Shown here: positions 9,654-19,074 of the stretch, piece by piece | How positions within the stretch are numbered: position 1 is the first letter of the stretch | Layout: the number at the start of each line of letters is the position of its first letter | From: Cyclobacterium marinum DSM 745 | Lineage (GTDB): Bacteria > Bacteroidota > Bacteroidia > Cytophagales > Cyclobacteriaceae | Length of the DNA: 64,000 nt | Assembly (NCBI RefSeq): GCF_000222485.1 | Contig: NC_015914.1 | Location: forward strand, 1,798,001 to 1,862,000 | Direction of reading: 5' to 3' | Made by a program: the position numbers and the translations under genes | The notes under the pieces: generated by a model | The model's input: the letters and a program-made list of their open reading frames with translations, nothing else | Told to the model about the DNA's origin: nothing | The model's database searches: none

Positions 9654-10909
9654 GCAGCCTCATCAATTATTTATGGGAAGGGATTATTTGTTTGACCATA
9701 CCTTGGCTTTTATACAAAGCTTTATTTGAAAAAACTACCTTTTTTGCTTGGAATAGGACTTTTCTATTATCTGCACTTATTTTGGCACTGCTTTTCCCTG
9801 CTTTGAATTTAGAAGGCTTGTACATCTTCAATTTTAATCGTGAAACTTACCAGTTTATATTGCCCACATTTGAATATGATGGTACAAATCAGCCTTTAAA
9901 CTCCCTAACACCAATACCCATAACCAGTTTCTTAGCGGGAGCCTATTTAATTGGTATGCTTTTTTCAATAATCAAATTTTTAATTAGAATTTTCTCCTTA
10001 ATCAGCTCTATAAAAAAAGCCAAAATTTCCTATAAAGGAGAGTACACCTTGTTAGAGCATGCCTCTTTTGAGCCTTCTTCCTTTTTTCACTTGATCTTTT
10101 TGCCTGAAGGTTCATTTAAGTTAAACGACAAAGTCGATTGCATAATTTCCCATGAAGCAATGCATGCAAATTACAATCACAGCCTAGACAAATTACTGTT
10201 ACAATTGGTGAAAATTATATTTTGGTTTTATCCCATTTGCCATTTATACGAGAAAGACTTAGAAGTGGTCCATGAGTATCAAGTGGACGAAAGAATGAAA
10301 GATATCTATCCACTTAAAGAGTATGCCTTATTGCTAATTCATTTAGGAAAACCCAAAATGATGAATCAGCTGGCGCATAATTTTAATAAATTTCAAATCA
10401 AAAAAAGAATAACCATGATGACAAAGCCCAAATCAAAAAGAATCGCCAAATGGCTTTATGCTTTAGCCTTACCTATATTTATCGGTCTTTTTGGCTTAAT
10501 TTCATGCGATCAAAAGGATGAAATCGTGGATGTAGAAAAGCCACAAGCAGAAACAAAAACTGAAGGAGCAATTTCAAATGAGATTTTTGAAACTGCTGAA
10601 GACATGCCTGTCCCTTTTGATGGTATGCAAGGCTGGAATGAATATTTAAGCCAAAACCTTAAATATCCTCAATCTTCCAAAGATCAAAACATAGAAGGAA
10701 CGGTTTACTTGCAATTCATAATAAACAAAGAAGGGGAATTAATAAATCCATCCGTTATTAGAGGTGTGGATCCGGATCTGGATGCAGAAGCACTTAGGGT
10801 AATAAAAAATTCTCCTAAATGGACTGCCGGTAAACAAGGTGGAAGGGATGTGAATGTCAAAATGCAAATACCAATAAGGTTTAAACTTAATAAACAATTA
10901 TTAGATTAA
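9650..10909 (+). CDS. BlaR1-like M56 membrane metallopeptidase with TonB C-terminal domain
   Basis: The 419-residue protein has several N-terminal membrane segments and a cytoplasmic M56 zinc peptidase with HEAMH (an HExxH site, about residues 169-173). Another hydrophobic stretch (LYALALPIFIGLFGLISC, about 275-292) follows. Instead of a penicillin-binding sensor domain, the periplasmic C-terminus is a TonB-type domain (YPQSSKDQNIEGTVYLQF, then PIRFKL at the end). This is a common Bacteroidota architecture. It should sense an envelope signal and cleave the co-encoded BlaI-like repressor. Confidence 0.85.
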   Translation: MSSLINYLWEGIICLTIPWLLYKALFEKTTFFAWNRTFLLSALILALLFPALNLEGLYIFNFNRETYQFILPTFEYDGTNQPLNSLTPIPITSFLAGAYLIGMLFSIIKFLIRIFSLISSIKKAKISYKGEYTLLEHASFEPSSFFHLIFLPEGSFKLNDKVDCIISHEAMHANYNHSLDKLLLQLVKIIFWFYPICHLYEKDLEVVHEYQVDERMKDIYPLKEYALLLIHLGKPKMMNQLAHNFNKFQIKKRITMMTKPKSKRIAKWLYALALPIFIGLFGLISCDQKDEIVDVEKPQAETKTEGAISNEIFETAEDMPVPFDGMQGWNEYLSQNLKYPQSSKDQNIEGTVYLQFIINKEGELINPSVIRGVDPDLDAEALRVIKNSPKWTAGKQGGRDVNVKMQIPIRFKLNKQLLD

Positions 10910-10918
10910 TTGTTAAAC

Positions 10919-10953
10919 TTCCCGGTCACGAGTAAAAATTACCCGCGGCCGGG
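10919..10953. terminator. Probable terminator between convergent genes
   Basis: CCCGG and CCGGG arms pair around a 25-base centre between the end of the M56 gene and the end of the convergent hydrolase gene. The T-tract is weak, so this is a moderate call. Confidence 0.4.
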
Positions 10954-10978
10954 ATTTTGGGTTTAAATGCTTCCAATG

Positions 10979-11815
10979 CTATTCTTTAACAAAATCTACT
11001 ACTGCATTAATAACTTCAGGCGAACGTAATCGATGTCCTAGACCGGTTGTCGTCATTAACTCCGACTGTGGCCAATGCTGGTGAAGCAGCCGAGCGTTAC
11101 TAAAATCTGTCAATCTATCTTTTTGGTCATGAATAATAAGCCCTGGAATGGTTAAGTCTTTAACCAAATTAGGCAAGTTAACGGTGTTTAAATCTTCTTG
11201 TATAAAAGCTTCAAATTCGGTGGTAATATTATTTACTGAATGTGGCTTAAGTTTTAAAACCTGCCTATAATAACCTATAAACTCAATGGCACTTCCAGGA
11301 GTTGACAAAACAATCAGTTTCTTTACTGGTGGAAGCTTAAACTTTGCAAAGGCATAAAAAAAAGAAAAGCTCCCAATAGAATGGGATACCACCGCATCCA
11401 ACTCACCTATATCTCGCAATAATTGATCAATTAAAGCCGCATTTTCCGGAACGGTAAACCGTTTACCTTGACTCTGGCCATGTGCAGGTGCATCAAAAGC
11501 CAATATGGTATATTCATCGTTCTCTAACAGCATATCAATATACTCTTTCCATCTATAAGAAAAGCTTTGCCAACCATGTATAAACAAAATTTTCTTTGGC
11601 CCATTTCCCCATTTATATTGACGTATCTTATTCCCTTTAAATACAATATCTGACTCAGTGGCTGTTCGAAGAAAGTCAAATTGCTTTTTACTTATCTTGG
11701 TACGAACAGGAGAACAAAAGTATTTGAATCCCATCTTTCCTCCTTGCGAAGGTGCAATACTATTCAGGGCATTTAGGAAGAGTCCTAAAAACCTGTAGAA
11801 AAATCCACTTTTCAT
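10979..11815 (-). CDS. Alpha/beta hydrolase
   Basis: The 278-residue protein has an alpha/beta-hydrolase core. The oxyanion region is LFIHGWQSFSYRW and the nucleophile elbow is VVSHSIGS (Ser in S-H-S-I-G). The acid is probably the Asp in IHDQKDRLT and the base the His in GLGHRL near the C-terminus. No signal peptide is evident, so it should be cytosolic. The substrate cannot be inferred. It is convergent with the BlaI/M56 pair and not obviously in an operon. Confidence 0.85.
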   Translation of the reverse strand: MKSGFFYRFLGLFLNALNSIAPSQGGKMGFKYFCSPVRTKISKKQFDFLRTATESDIVFKGNKIRQYKWGNGPKKILFIHGWQSFSYRWKEYIDMLLENDEYTILAFDAPAHGQSQGKRFTVPENAALIDQLLRDIGELDAVVSHSIGSFSFFYAFAKFKLPPVKKLIVLSTPGSAIEFIGYYRQVLKLKPHSVNNITTEFEAFIQEDLNTVNLPNLVKDLTIPGLIIHDQKDRLTDFSNARLLHQHWPQSELMTTTGLGHRLRSPEVINAVVDFVKE

Positions 11816-11973
11816 TGTAAAATTTAGAATTATAGGTGATCTGTTATTCGGGTTGTATAAAAAGAAATGCTGTTACCCTCTTGACAAAAGTAGAATATAA
11901 TTTCTAATTTCTTAACAAAACTAAAAATAAATAAGGAATTTTTTATTAATTCAAACTATTAACTAACATTTTT

Positions 11974-13176
11974 TTAATTAACCGAAAACACATCCACAAC
12001 TTTAATCCTTCTGATAAGTGGAATACATAATAAGCTAATTACTATAGCAATAAACCCTATGTACTCAAAATTTAGTAGTTTTCCATCGGTGCCTTCTACC
12101 AAAATAAGCCCTCCCAAAAAAGAAGCCAGGCCGGAACTTAATTGTTGAACAGCTGAATTGAAACTCAGAAAGCTTCCTCGGTTTTCAGCCTTGGCGGTAC
12201 CTGTGATCAGTGCTGCAGCAGGAACCATCCTTCCGTTTGAAGTTACAAAAAACAAAGTCGAAACCATCAAAGCTATTAGAATAGGTGTGGTGCCTAGATG
12301 TGTAATTATAGCAATTGGAATAACATTTAAACTCATGAATAGGGTAAATATTGGAACTTTACCATATTTGTCCGTTAGCCTACCTACCCATGGAGAAGTA
12401 AAAACTGTAAAAAAGCCACCTGCCATGTAAATATAAGTCAATTGGATTTCCGAAAAACCAACATTGGCAACCATAAATGGACTCAAAAAAGGAATTACCA
12501 TAAACTGCCCTAACATCATCATCACCGTTAAGGAAATGGCCCGCATCTGGTTACCATTATTGGTTACTCTCCGAATCACTTCCATCGGACTTGGCTTGCT
12601 ATTTCCCTTACTTGTGGGAACAGAAACAGCGGGAACAAACTTATAAATAAGTACAAGGATTACCATGGCAAGAATCGCCAAAAAGAAAAATGGAGCGTGC
12701 CAATTGGACTTGCTGGCGATAAAAAGGCCAAAAGGAACACCTACGACGGATGCAACGGAGAAAGCGGCCATTACCAGTCCCATAGCCCTACCTCTTCTTT
12801 GATCAGGTATGGCATCTCCTATAATTGCGAAAATTAATGCTGAAGTAAGCCCTCCAAATAGTCCTGAAAGAATTCTTGAGAATAATAAAAAAGGATAATT
12901 TGGGGACAAAGCACAAGCCAAAGTCCCCAGCAAAAAGCCTAAAAAGACCCAGATCAGAATACTTCTTCGATCATACTTGTCTAGTATAAATGCACCAAAA
13001 AAACTACTTATTCCAGCACTAAAGGTGTATGAAGATACCAGTAAACCAAATTCTTGTGGAGAAATAGTAAAAATTCGCATCAACTGTGGACCCAAAGGCA
13101 TCAAGATCATAAAGTCCACTATATGTGTAAAATTGATGGCCGCTAAAGTCCAAAGTAGAAGTCTCTCCTTTTGCAT
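11974..13176 (-). CDS. Major facilitator superfamily transporter
   Basis: The 400-residue protein has twelve predicted membrane helices. The MFS loop 2-3 signature appears as GAFILDKYDRRS and a second copy as VGRLTDKYGKVP between helices 8 and 9. The pattern resembles the drug:proton antiporter or sugar-efflux (AraJ-like) branch. It is an inner-membrane secondary transporter of unknown substrate. It has no linked regulator or enzyme. Confidence 0.85.
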   Translation of the reverse strand: MQKERLLLWTLAAINFTHIVDFMILMPLGPQLMRIFTISPQEFGLLVSSYTFSAGISSFFGAFILDKYDRRSILIWVFLGFLLGTLACALSPNYPFLLFSRILSGLFGGLTSALIFAIIGDAIPDQRRGRAMGLVMAAFSVASVVGVPFGLFIASKSNWHAPFFFLAILAMVILVLIYKFVPAVSVPTSKGNSKPSPMEVIRRVTNNGNQMRAISLTVMMMLGQFMVIPFLSPFMVANVGFSEIQLTYIYMAGGFFTVFTSPWVGRLTDKYGKVPIFTLFMSLNVIPIAIITHLGTTPILIALMVSTLFFVTSNGRMVPAAALITGTAKAENRGSFLSFNSAVQQLSSGLASFLGGLILVEGTDGKLLNFEYIGFIAIVISLLCIPLIRRIKVVDVFSVN

Positions 13177-13808
13177 TATTTATAAATTTATTTCTTTTAA
13201 ACCTTTCTCTTCTACTAAAAGTTCTTCTATTTTCACCTAACAAATCAAAGCTTGAGAAGATTAATGATTAACTGATAAACCGCCCGTATTCCAACAAAAT
13301 TTCAGACTTTATTCATTTTATGATTAGGTTCAAGAAATCCCCTTAAGCCATTTTTTTTACCCTATAATTTTGACACCAAAATTTGCGATTGATTAAAAAT
13401 TGATGTAAGGTACTCCCAATTCAATAAATCTGCCTACCTTTACAGACTTTATCAACTCCTATTTACAATTGGGTTAAACCCTCTTGTTTTGAATTCAAGT
13501 AATTCAGGTGAATTGATAGCCTGGTTTTCTTGTTTTTTTTAGATTGTCTATTGAATTTCCACGTTGAATCATTTTAGCGAAAGCCCATTGAGGAAAGCTA
13601 ATTGAATTTAAAATGAACAAGTCATATAGATAACCTTCATAAGCTATTTCGGGTTATAACTCCCTCAATTTTAATTTTAGCGATTGATAACCCAATCCTA
13701 CTTGTATAGGTTGATATAGGCCATATGGGCCAAAAATTATTTTGCACTCAAATAGATATAAAGTGTAGTGCAAAGCACAGGCATACTATGCCGCATAAAT
13801 AAAGAAGC
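13177..13808. other. Intergenic gap, nothing recognisable
   Basis: This 630-base A+T-rich interval lies between divergent genes (MFS minus, helicase plus). I see no convincing gene, repeat or structured RNA in it. It should contain both promoters. Confidence 0.5.
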
Positions 13809-15041
13809 ATGACATTCGAACAATTAGATCTTATAACTCCAATCCTGAAAGCACTTCAGGAAAGAAATTACAAAGAACCAACCGCCATACAGGCACAGGC
13901 TATTCCTAAAATACTGGCGAAAAGAGACATTCTAGGCAGTGCCCAAACAGGTACAGGAAAAACTGCAGCTTTCTCCCTTCCTATTATACAACTACTCCAT
14001 ACTGAAAAAAATAACCACAAAGGGAAATTGGCAATCAAATCCTTGATAGTAACTCCAACTAGAGAGCTGGCTATTCAAATAGATGAAAACCTTGCCTACT
14101 ATGGGAAATACACCAAGTTAAAACATGCTGTAATATTTGGCGGTGTAAAGCAAGGCGCACAAGTAAATGAACTTCGAAGGGGTGTAGATATTTTGGTGGC
14201 AACTCCAGGAAGACTGTTAGACCTCATCAATCAAGGCTTTATTAAATTGGATCAAATCAAAATTTTTGTTCTTGATGAAGCGGATCGAATGCTAGACATG
14301 GGATTCATTAATGACATCAAAAAGCTATTGAAGTTATTGCCAAGTAAGCGTCAATCTCTATTTTTCTCAGCCACCATGCCGGATAATATTGTTTCTCTGG
14401 CAGGAAAAATCCTCACTGATCCGGTAAAAATCGAAGTTAACCCGGTTTCTTCTGCCGCTGAAACGGTCAAACAAAAGGTTTATTACACCAATAAAAGTTC
14501 TAAAAAAGACTTGTTGTTCCATATATTGGAAAACAAGGAGATCGACCAAGTTTTACTTTTCTCCAGAACTAAACATGGTGCCGACAAGATTACCCGTAAC
14601 CTGAAAAGCAAAAACATTCAGGCTGCAGCAATCCATGGCAATAAAGCTCAAAATCACCGACAAAAAGTTTTGACACAGTTTAAAGAAGGTGCAATTCGTG
14701 TTTTGGTGGCCACAGACATAGCCGCTCGAGGAATAGACATTGACAAATTACAATATGTAATCAACTATGATGTTCCCGAGGACCCCGAAACCTACGTACA
14801 CAGGATAGGTAGGTCAGGACGGGCCGGGGAATCAGGTACAGCTATCTCACTCTGTGAACCGGAGGAAAATGCATATGTCAAATTAATTGAAAAGTTGATC
14901 AGTCAAAAAATCTCTGTGGTGGACAAAAACCCCTTTCCACAGACGGATAAACCAATGACAGCCTTGGAAAAGAAAGAATTTAACAAGGAAAAACAACGTA
15001 AAAAGCAAGCCTTCTTTGCCAACAGAAAAAGATCAAGGTAG
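13809..15041 (+). CDS. DEAD-box ATP-dependent RNA helicase (RhlE-like)
   Basis: The 410-residue protein has all DEAD-box motifs in order: the Q motif (PTAIQAQAIP), Walker A (AQTGTGKT), PTRELA, TPGR, DEAD (VLDEADRMLDMGF), SAT, and in the second RecA domain ATDIAARGID and HRIGRSGR. The short Lys/Arg-rich tail (KEKQRKKQAFFANRKRSR) is like that of RhlE proteins. It probably remodels RNA in ribosome assembly or at low temperature. It is monocistronic with a terminator downstream. Confidence 0.93.
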   Translation: MTFEQLDLITPILKALQERNYKEPTAIQAQAIPKILAKRDILGSAQTGTGKTAAFSLPIIQLLHTEKNNHKGKLAIKSLIVTPTRELAIQIDENLAYYGKYTKLKHAVIFGGVKQGAQVNELRRGVDILVATPGRLLDLINQGFIKLDQIKIFVLDEADRMLDMGFINDIKKLLKLLPSKRQSLFFSATMPDNIVSLAGKILTDPVKIEVNPVSSAAETVKQKVYYTNKSSKKDLLFHILENKEIDQVLLFSRTKHGADKITRNLKSKNIQAAAIHGNKAQNHRQKVLTQFKEGAIRVLVATDIAARGIDIDKLQYVINYDVPEDPETYVHRIGRSGRAGESGTAISLCEPEENAYVKLIEKLISQKISVVDKNPFPQTDKPMTALEKKEFNKEKQRKKQAFFANRKRSR

Positions 15042-15052
15042 GCCCTAAAACA

Positions 15053-15092
15053 AAATCCAATCTACGGTCCGGATCGGAAAGTGGATTGGGTT
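15053..15092. terminator. Bidirectional terminator between helicase and modC
   Basis: AATCCAATC pairs with GGATTGGGTT around a GC-rich centre and is followed on the plus strand by TTCTAATTTTTT. It sits between the convergent helicase and molybdate operons. Confidence 0.6.
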
Positions 15093-15135
15093 CTAATTTT
15101 TTAACAAGACCGAAAGGGTTACAAATAAATAACAG

Positions 15136-15810
15136 CTATTCTTTAAAAAAGACTTCGGGACGACCATCATAACTAAAGCCCCCATTTTCTAATACCAATA
15201 CCCTTTGGGCCATGCGGGAAATCTCTGAAGCATCATGACTTACCAGAAGTGTGGTCAATCCGTATTCTTGGTGAAATTTGACAATGTATTCCTGCAAATT
15301 TTTCCGCATTTTCATGTCAAGTGCAGATAACGGTTCATCTAAAAGCAAGACCTTTGGTTTCCTCACCATGGCCCTAGCTAAAGCAATCCTCTGTTTCTGC
15401 CCTCCTGACAATTTCACTGTACTTTGATCAGCAAATTGTTCCATTCCTATACTTTTCAATAAGTCCATAACAAAACCTTTGTCCTGCCCTTTTCCCAATG
15501 CAAAGACAAGATTTTCAAATACTGTCATGTTAGGGAATATGGAATACTCTTGAAAAATCATCCCAATATTTCGCTTTTCCGCTTTCAAAAATATCTTTTC
15601 TCTGGTGTTGACCCATGTTTCTTGTTCTACGGTCAACAGCCCCTCGTCTGGTCGCATCAAACCCGCAATCATACGCAAAACACTGGATTTACCTACTCCT
15701 GATGGTCCATATAAACCTACTAACTCACCCTTTTGAATGTGGCAAGAAAGATCTAGGCCAATTTTACCTTCCGCTCCGATCAGGGATTTCTTTAAGGATA
15801 GCTCAATCAT
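15136..15810 (-). CDS. modC: Molybdate ABC transporter ATP-binding protein
   Basis: The 224-residue ATPase has Walker A (GPSGVGKSS), the ABC signature (LSGGQKQRIAL), Walker B (VLLLDEPLSALD) and the switch His (LLVSHDASE). It lacks the C-terminal TOBE/Mop regulatory domain of the roughly 350-residue ModC of Escherichia coli, so it is a short form. It overlaps the end of the permease gene by eight bases and is the last gene of a modABC operon. It powers molybdate (or tungstate) import. Confidence 0.9.
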   Translation of the reverse strand: MIELSLKKSLIGAEGKIGLDLSCHIQKGELVGLYGPSGVGKSSVLRMIAGLMRPDEGLLTVEQETWVNTREKIFLKAEKRNIGMIFQEYSIFPNMTVFENLVFALGKGQDKGFVMDLLKSIGMEQFADQSTVKLSGGQKQRIALARAMVRKPKVLLLDEPLSALDMKMRKNLQEYIVKFHQEYGLTTLLVSHDASEISRMAQRVLVLENGGFSYDGRPEVFFKE

Positions 15811-16477
15811 AAGAGAGCATTCTGTTTTTTCGGTGATTGATTAAATAAGTCATCAAAAGCACCGAAAATGAAAAGGCAATTAATAGTACACTGTATTGAT
15901 TGGCCATTTCATAGTTCATTCCCTCCACTTCATTGTAAATGGCCACAGAAATGACCCTTGTTTCTTCAGGGATATTTCCTCCCACCATCAACACCACCCC
16001 AAACTCACCAATCGTATGGGCAAATGTGAGGACCCCTGCTGTGATTAAAGCATTCTTCATATTGGGCAAAAGTATATGAAACAAGGTTTGCCATGAACTT
16101 TTACCCATCGTTTTGGCTGCATCAAGCCAAGCATTAGGAATACCTGAAAATCCAGACCGAAGCGGTTGAACCATAAATGGAAGACTGTAAATAACCGAAG
16201 CCAAAACCAAACCGTGAAAGGTAAAAACCAAACGCAGATCGAAATAATTTTCTAGAAATTGCCCCAATTTATTCTCTGGGCTAAAAGCCAATAAGAGATA
16301 AAAGCCTAAAACCGTAGGTGGCAAAACCAATGGCATACTTACCAAGGCTTCAACAACATATTTAACCTTGTATTTACTGTAAGCCAACCAATATGCCAAA
16401 GGAATCCCCAACAGAAATAACAGGCCGGTAGTTAAAGTGGCTAACTTTAAGGTCAATATAAAAGGTTCAAAATCCAT
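15803..16477 (-). CDS. modB: Molybdate ABC transporter permease
   Basis: The 224-residue inner-membrane protein has about five to six membrane helices. It carries the ABC permease EAA-type loop (DAAKTMGKSSWQTLFHILLPNMK) and the ModB-like PLVLPPTVLGFYLL segment. The gene starts at the last base of modA and overlaps modC by eight bases, so the three are tightly coupled. Confidence 0.9.
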   Translation of the reverse strand: MDFEPFILTLKLATLTTGLLFLLGIPLAYWLAYSKYKVKYVVEALVSMPLVLPPTVLGFYLLLAFSPENKLGQFLENYFDLRLVFTFHGLVLASVIYSLPFMVQPLRSGFSGIPNAWLDAAKTMGKSSWQTLFHILLPNMKNALITAGVLTFAHTIGEFGVVLMVGGNIPEETRVISVAIYNEVEGMNYEMANQYSVLLIAFSFSVLLMTYLINHRKNRMLSYD

Positions 16478-17247
16478 TATTCTATTTCTTGAATAAAGCC
16501 ATAAGTTTTGAAAATTTTTTCTGCAACAGGAGTTTTTAGAAAATCGAAAAACAAAGTAGCATCAGTATTTCCTTTGCCAAAATCCGTAATAATGGCTCCT
16601 TGAAGTAATGGATTATGGCTTTTTGCAGGCAAAAGATAATAGCCCTTACCATATTTTTTCATGGTAGGAGAAAGGGCTAGAGAAAGTGCAATTATTCCAA
16701 CATCTGCTGCACCTGTAGACAAAAATTGAGCTGTTTGAGATATATTTTCGCCCAATACAATTTTTGAACGGATGGTATCATATAATTTATAATACTCCAA
16801 ACTCTCCTTCGCCCGCATCCCATAAGGAGCATGGTTGGGATTAGCAATTGCTATTTTTTTTAGGTCCAATTGACTAAGTCCTTCCAATGTGGCTGCATCA
16901 CAATCAAACTTTCTGCTCCACAGCACCAATCTTCCTTCTCCATAAATATGAAGTTCAGAGCCTGACATTTCCTTTTCAATTAACATTTTGGGATATTCCA
17001 CATCTGCAGACATATACAAATGAAAGGGAGCCTTGTTAGAGAGCTGTTCAAATAGTTTGCCGGATGAGCCATATATCGGCACCACCCTTTTTCCAGTGCC
17101 TTGAGTATAGGCTTCAATAATATCGTCCAAAGCAAATTTTAAGTCTGATGCAGCTGCTACACGGATAGGTTCTTGCGCATTTAGAGAATGAAATCCTATA
17201 AAAAATAGCAGTGTGGTTATTGCAAAGTAAGGGTAGATACTTTTCAT
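16477..17247 (-). CDS. modA: Molybdate-binding periplasmic protein
   Basis: The 256-residue protein has a signal peptide (hydrophobic residues 8-22, ending LNAQ) and the ModA pattern: VAAASDLKFALDDII, then YGSSGKLFEQL, and a C-terminal region with GAADVGIIALS. It captures molybdate (or tungstate) for ModB/ModC. It is the first gene of the operon. A perfect palindrome lies 116 bases upstream. Confidence 0.92.
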   Translation of the reverse strand: MKSIYPYFAITTLLFFIGFHSLNAQEPIRVAAASDLKFALDDIIEAYTQGTGKRVVPIYGSSGKLFEQLSNKAPFHLYMSADVEYPKMLIEKEMSGSELHIYGEGRLVLWSRKFDCDAATLEGLSQLDLKKIAIANPNHAPYGMRAKESLEYYKLYDTIRSKIVLGENISQTAQFLSTGAADVGIIALSLALSPTMKKYGKGYYLLPAKSHNPLLQGAIITDFGKGNTDATLFFDFLKTPVAEKIFKTYGFIQEIE

Positions 17248-17362
17248 TGTACTGATTTAGCAACTCCGTTAAAGGTAGGGTTGGGCTTAGTTTTTATTCA
17301 TTTAAAGATAGATTGATTGCCCTTATTTTCCAATCCAAGCCTATTTTTTCCTAATATTTCCG

Positions 17363-17381
17363 CATTCCATTAAATGGAATG
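17363..17381. promoter_or_regulatory. Perfect palindrome upstream of modABC
   Basis: CATTCCAT and ATGGAATG are exact inverted repeats separated by three bases. No T-tract follows on either strand, so it is more like an operator than a terminator. It lies 116 bases before modA and 33 bases after the end of the serine hydrolase gene. It does not match the known ModE box. Confidence 0.35.
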
Positions 17382-17413
17382 ATCAAAGGTAAGAATTTAA
17401 ACACAAAGGCAAC

Positions 17414-18514
17414 CTAGAAGGAAATCACGAGGTGAAGCTTTTCCCACATCTCATCATGAAATGATATGGGCACCAAAGCATCATTAGGAGCCTCTCCCAT
17501 TCTAACCACAACAAGGTTTTGCTCAGGCACAATCTCTACGAACTGACCATTTTTACCCATTCCGGCAATTAAATCATCCGGAGCATAAACAGATAAATCC
17601 CTATTAAAAGATGTTGGCAAACCCGGAAAAATAATCTTACTCTTGCCATTTAACCACCATAAATACCCATATGAAGGATTTAGTTCTTGGGCGCTATTGA
17701 CCATTTGCTCATAATAACCCTCAGTATAAACTGCTTGATTAGCTTCCCAAATGCCTTTATTCAATGTTAGCAAGCCAAATCGTGCCATGTCCCTAGCTGT
17801 ACTCCAATAAACATTGTTATACCCTAAGGGTACCCATCTTCCATCCATCCCGGTGATCGCTTCTATTTTCTGATCAGTAAAAGTATTGTAGTCGATACCC
17901 GAAGCCTTGTTTACCACTTTTTCCAATAAAGTATAGGCAGCATTGTGGTAGTACCATTGAGTGCCGGCATCTTTCCCATATTCCAAACAAGATGGCGCTG
18001 TACAATCCAAATCCGAGACCTGATAATTCAAACCGGTACTCACTGTCAACTGATGCTTAATGGTAATTAAATCTTCCTTTTCCGGACTAAGGGAGGTCCA
18101 GCCGGTCCCAAGGTAATCCGAGGTTCTATCTCTAATTGACAGGAATCCTTCTTTTTCTGCTGCACCAATCAGGGTAGCAGTCAAGGTCTTCCCGGCAGAT
18201 GCCCAATACCACATACTACTTGCCTCAAAGACTCCCGTGTTTAAAAAATTGTTTCCCCAATATTTCTCGACAACTATTTTACCATCTTTTAAAATAATAA
18301 ATGCTCTGGTTTGGTTCTCTTCCAAATAAGTATACAAATTCTCTAATGCCTCTTGGCTCCACCCCAAAGTATTCGGTGCTGTGGATTGCCATTCGTCAGT
18401 ATGACTAGGTGGAAAATACAATTCATTTTCTACCTCAGGTAGCATGTCCTTTTCCTCACAAGAAAAAATTAAAACCAACACCAAACCAAGTAATAAAATA
18501 TATTGCTTTTTCAT
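17414..18514 (-). CDS. Serine hydrolase, beta-lactamase class C family, lipoprotein
   Basis: The 366-residue protein has a lipobox (LVLIFSCEE) and the class C/DD-peptidase-like motifs: SxxK in ASAGKTLTA with the catalytic Ser, and YxN in YYHNAAY. The family includes AmpC, esterases and D-amino peptidases, and most environmental members are esterases or peptidases rather than true beta-lactamases. It should sit on the periplasmic side of a membrane. The next gene downstream, MepB-like, is 32 bases after its start on the same strand and upstream in transcription. Confidence 0.85.
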   Translation of the reverse strand: MKKQYILLLGLVLVLIFSCEEKDMLPEVENELYFPPSHTDEWQSTAPNTLGWSQEALENLYTYLEENQTRAFIILKDGKIVVEKYWGNNFLNTGVFEASSMWYWASAGKTLTATLIGAAEKEGFLSIRDRTSDYLGTGWTSLSPEKEDLITIKHQLTVSTGLNYQVSDLDCTAPSCLEYGKDAGTQWYYHNAAYTLLEKVVNKASGIDYNTFTDQKIEAITGMDGRWVPLGYNNVYWSTARDMARFGLLTLNKGIWEANQAVYTEGYYEQMVNSAQELNPSYGYLWWLNGKSKIIFPGLPTSFNRDLSVYAPDDLIAGMGKNGQFVEIVPEQNLVVVRMGEAPNDALVPISFHDEMWEKLHLVISF

Positions 18515-18546
18515 CTGAGTTTCACAAGTTTTATAGCGTCAATGGC

Positions 18547-19047
18547 TTATCTGCCTACAAATTCATACATCTTTTTAACCTTTTTAAGGTTCATTTCTGC
18601 ACCTATTTCAAAAAAGTATTTTAATTGCCATTTTTGACTTTTCGTTGCTTGGGAATTTAAAGAGGTCTCCCAATTCGGGTAAACTCGAAATGCCCTTTTC
18701 CCTTCCTTTTCATGGGTACTTAGCAGGCCAAATTTAGCCAATACTTCTTTGGGAAAAACAAATTGACCTGAACGGTCCCCTGAAAAAACATTAATTATTA
18801 ATACTTCAAATGGGTCTGAAACTGTGAATGGGGCTATTGGTCCGGCATTTTCTCTTTTCCAAAAGGTCACAAACTGCCCGCATTTTTTCGGAGTAATTTT
18901 AGCCTGTCTGCAAATCACTGCTTTTCCATTCAATTTAAATTGACAGGCATGGTAGGCCTTAGACTCCCGTTCCCATTTAAATTCACTAATATCAATCCCG
19001 CACTGATCATATACATCTTGATTAATCAGCCTTAAGGTTTTATTCAT
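18547..19047 (-). CDS. MepB family protein
   Basis: The 166-residue protein matches the MepB pattern: an N-terminal YDQCGIDISEFKWERES segment, CQFKLNGKAVICRQAKITPKKCGQF in the centre and a C-terminal KWQLKYF. In Staphylococcus mepB lies beside the MepA multidrug efflux gene, but no MATE pump is nearby and its biochemical role is unknown. It is a small cytosolic protein. It lies 32 bases upstream of the serine hydrolase gene on the same strand. Confidence 0.8.
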   Translation of the reverse strand: MNKTLRLINQDVYDQCGIDISEFKWERESKAYHACQFKLNGKAVICRQAKITPKKCGQFVTFWKRENAGPIAPFTVSDPFEVLIINVFSGDRSGQFVFPKEVLAKFGLLSTHEKEGKRAFRVYPNWETSLNSQATKSQKWQLKYFFEIGAEMNLKKVKKMYEFVGR

Positions 19048-19074
19048 CCAGTTTACTTGAAAATTCTGCCCAAA

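Noticed and set aside
11974..13243. Overlapping small reading frames within the MFS transporter gene
   Set aside because: They run antisense or out of frame to a well-supported transporter and show no protein-like features.
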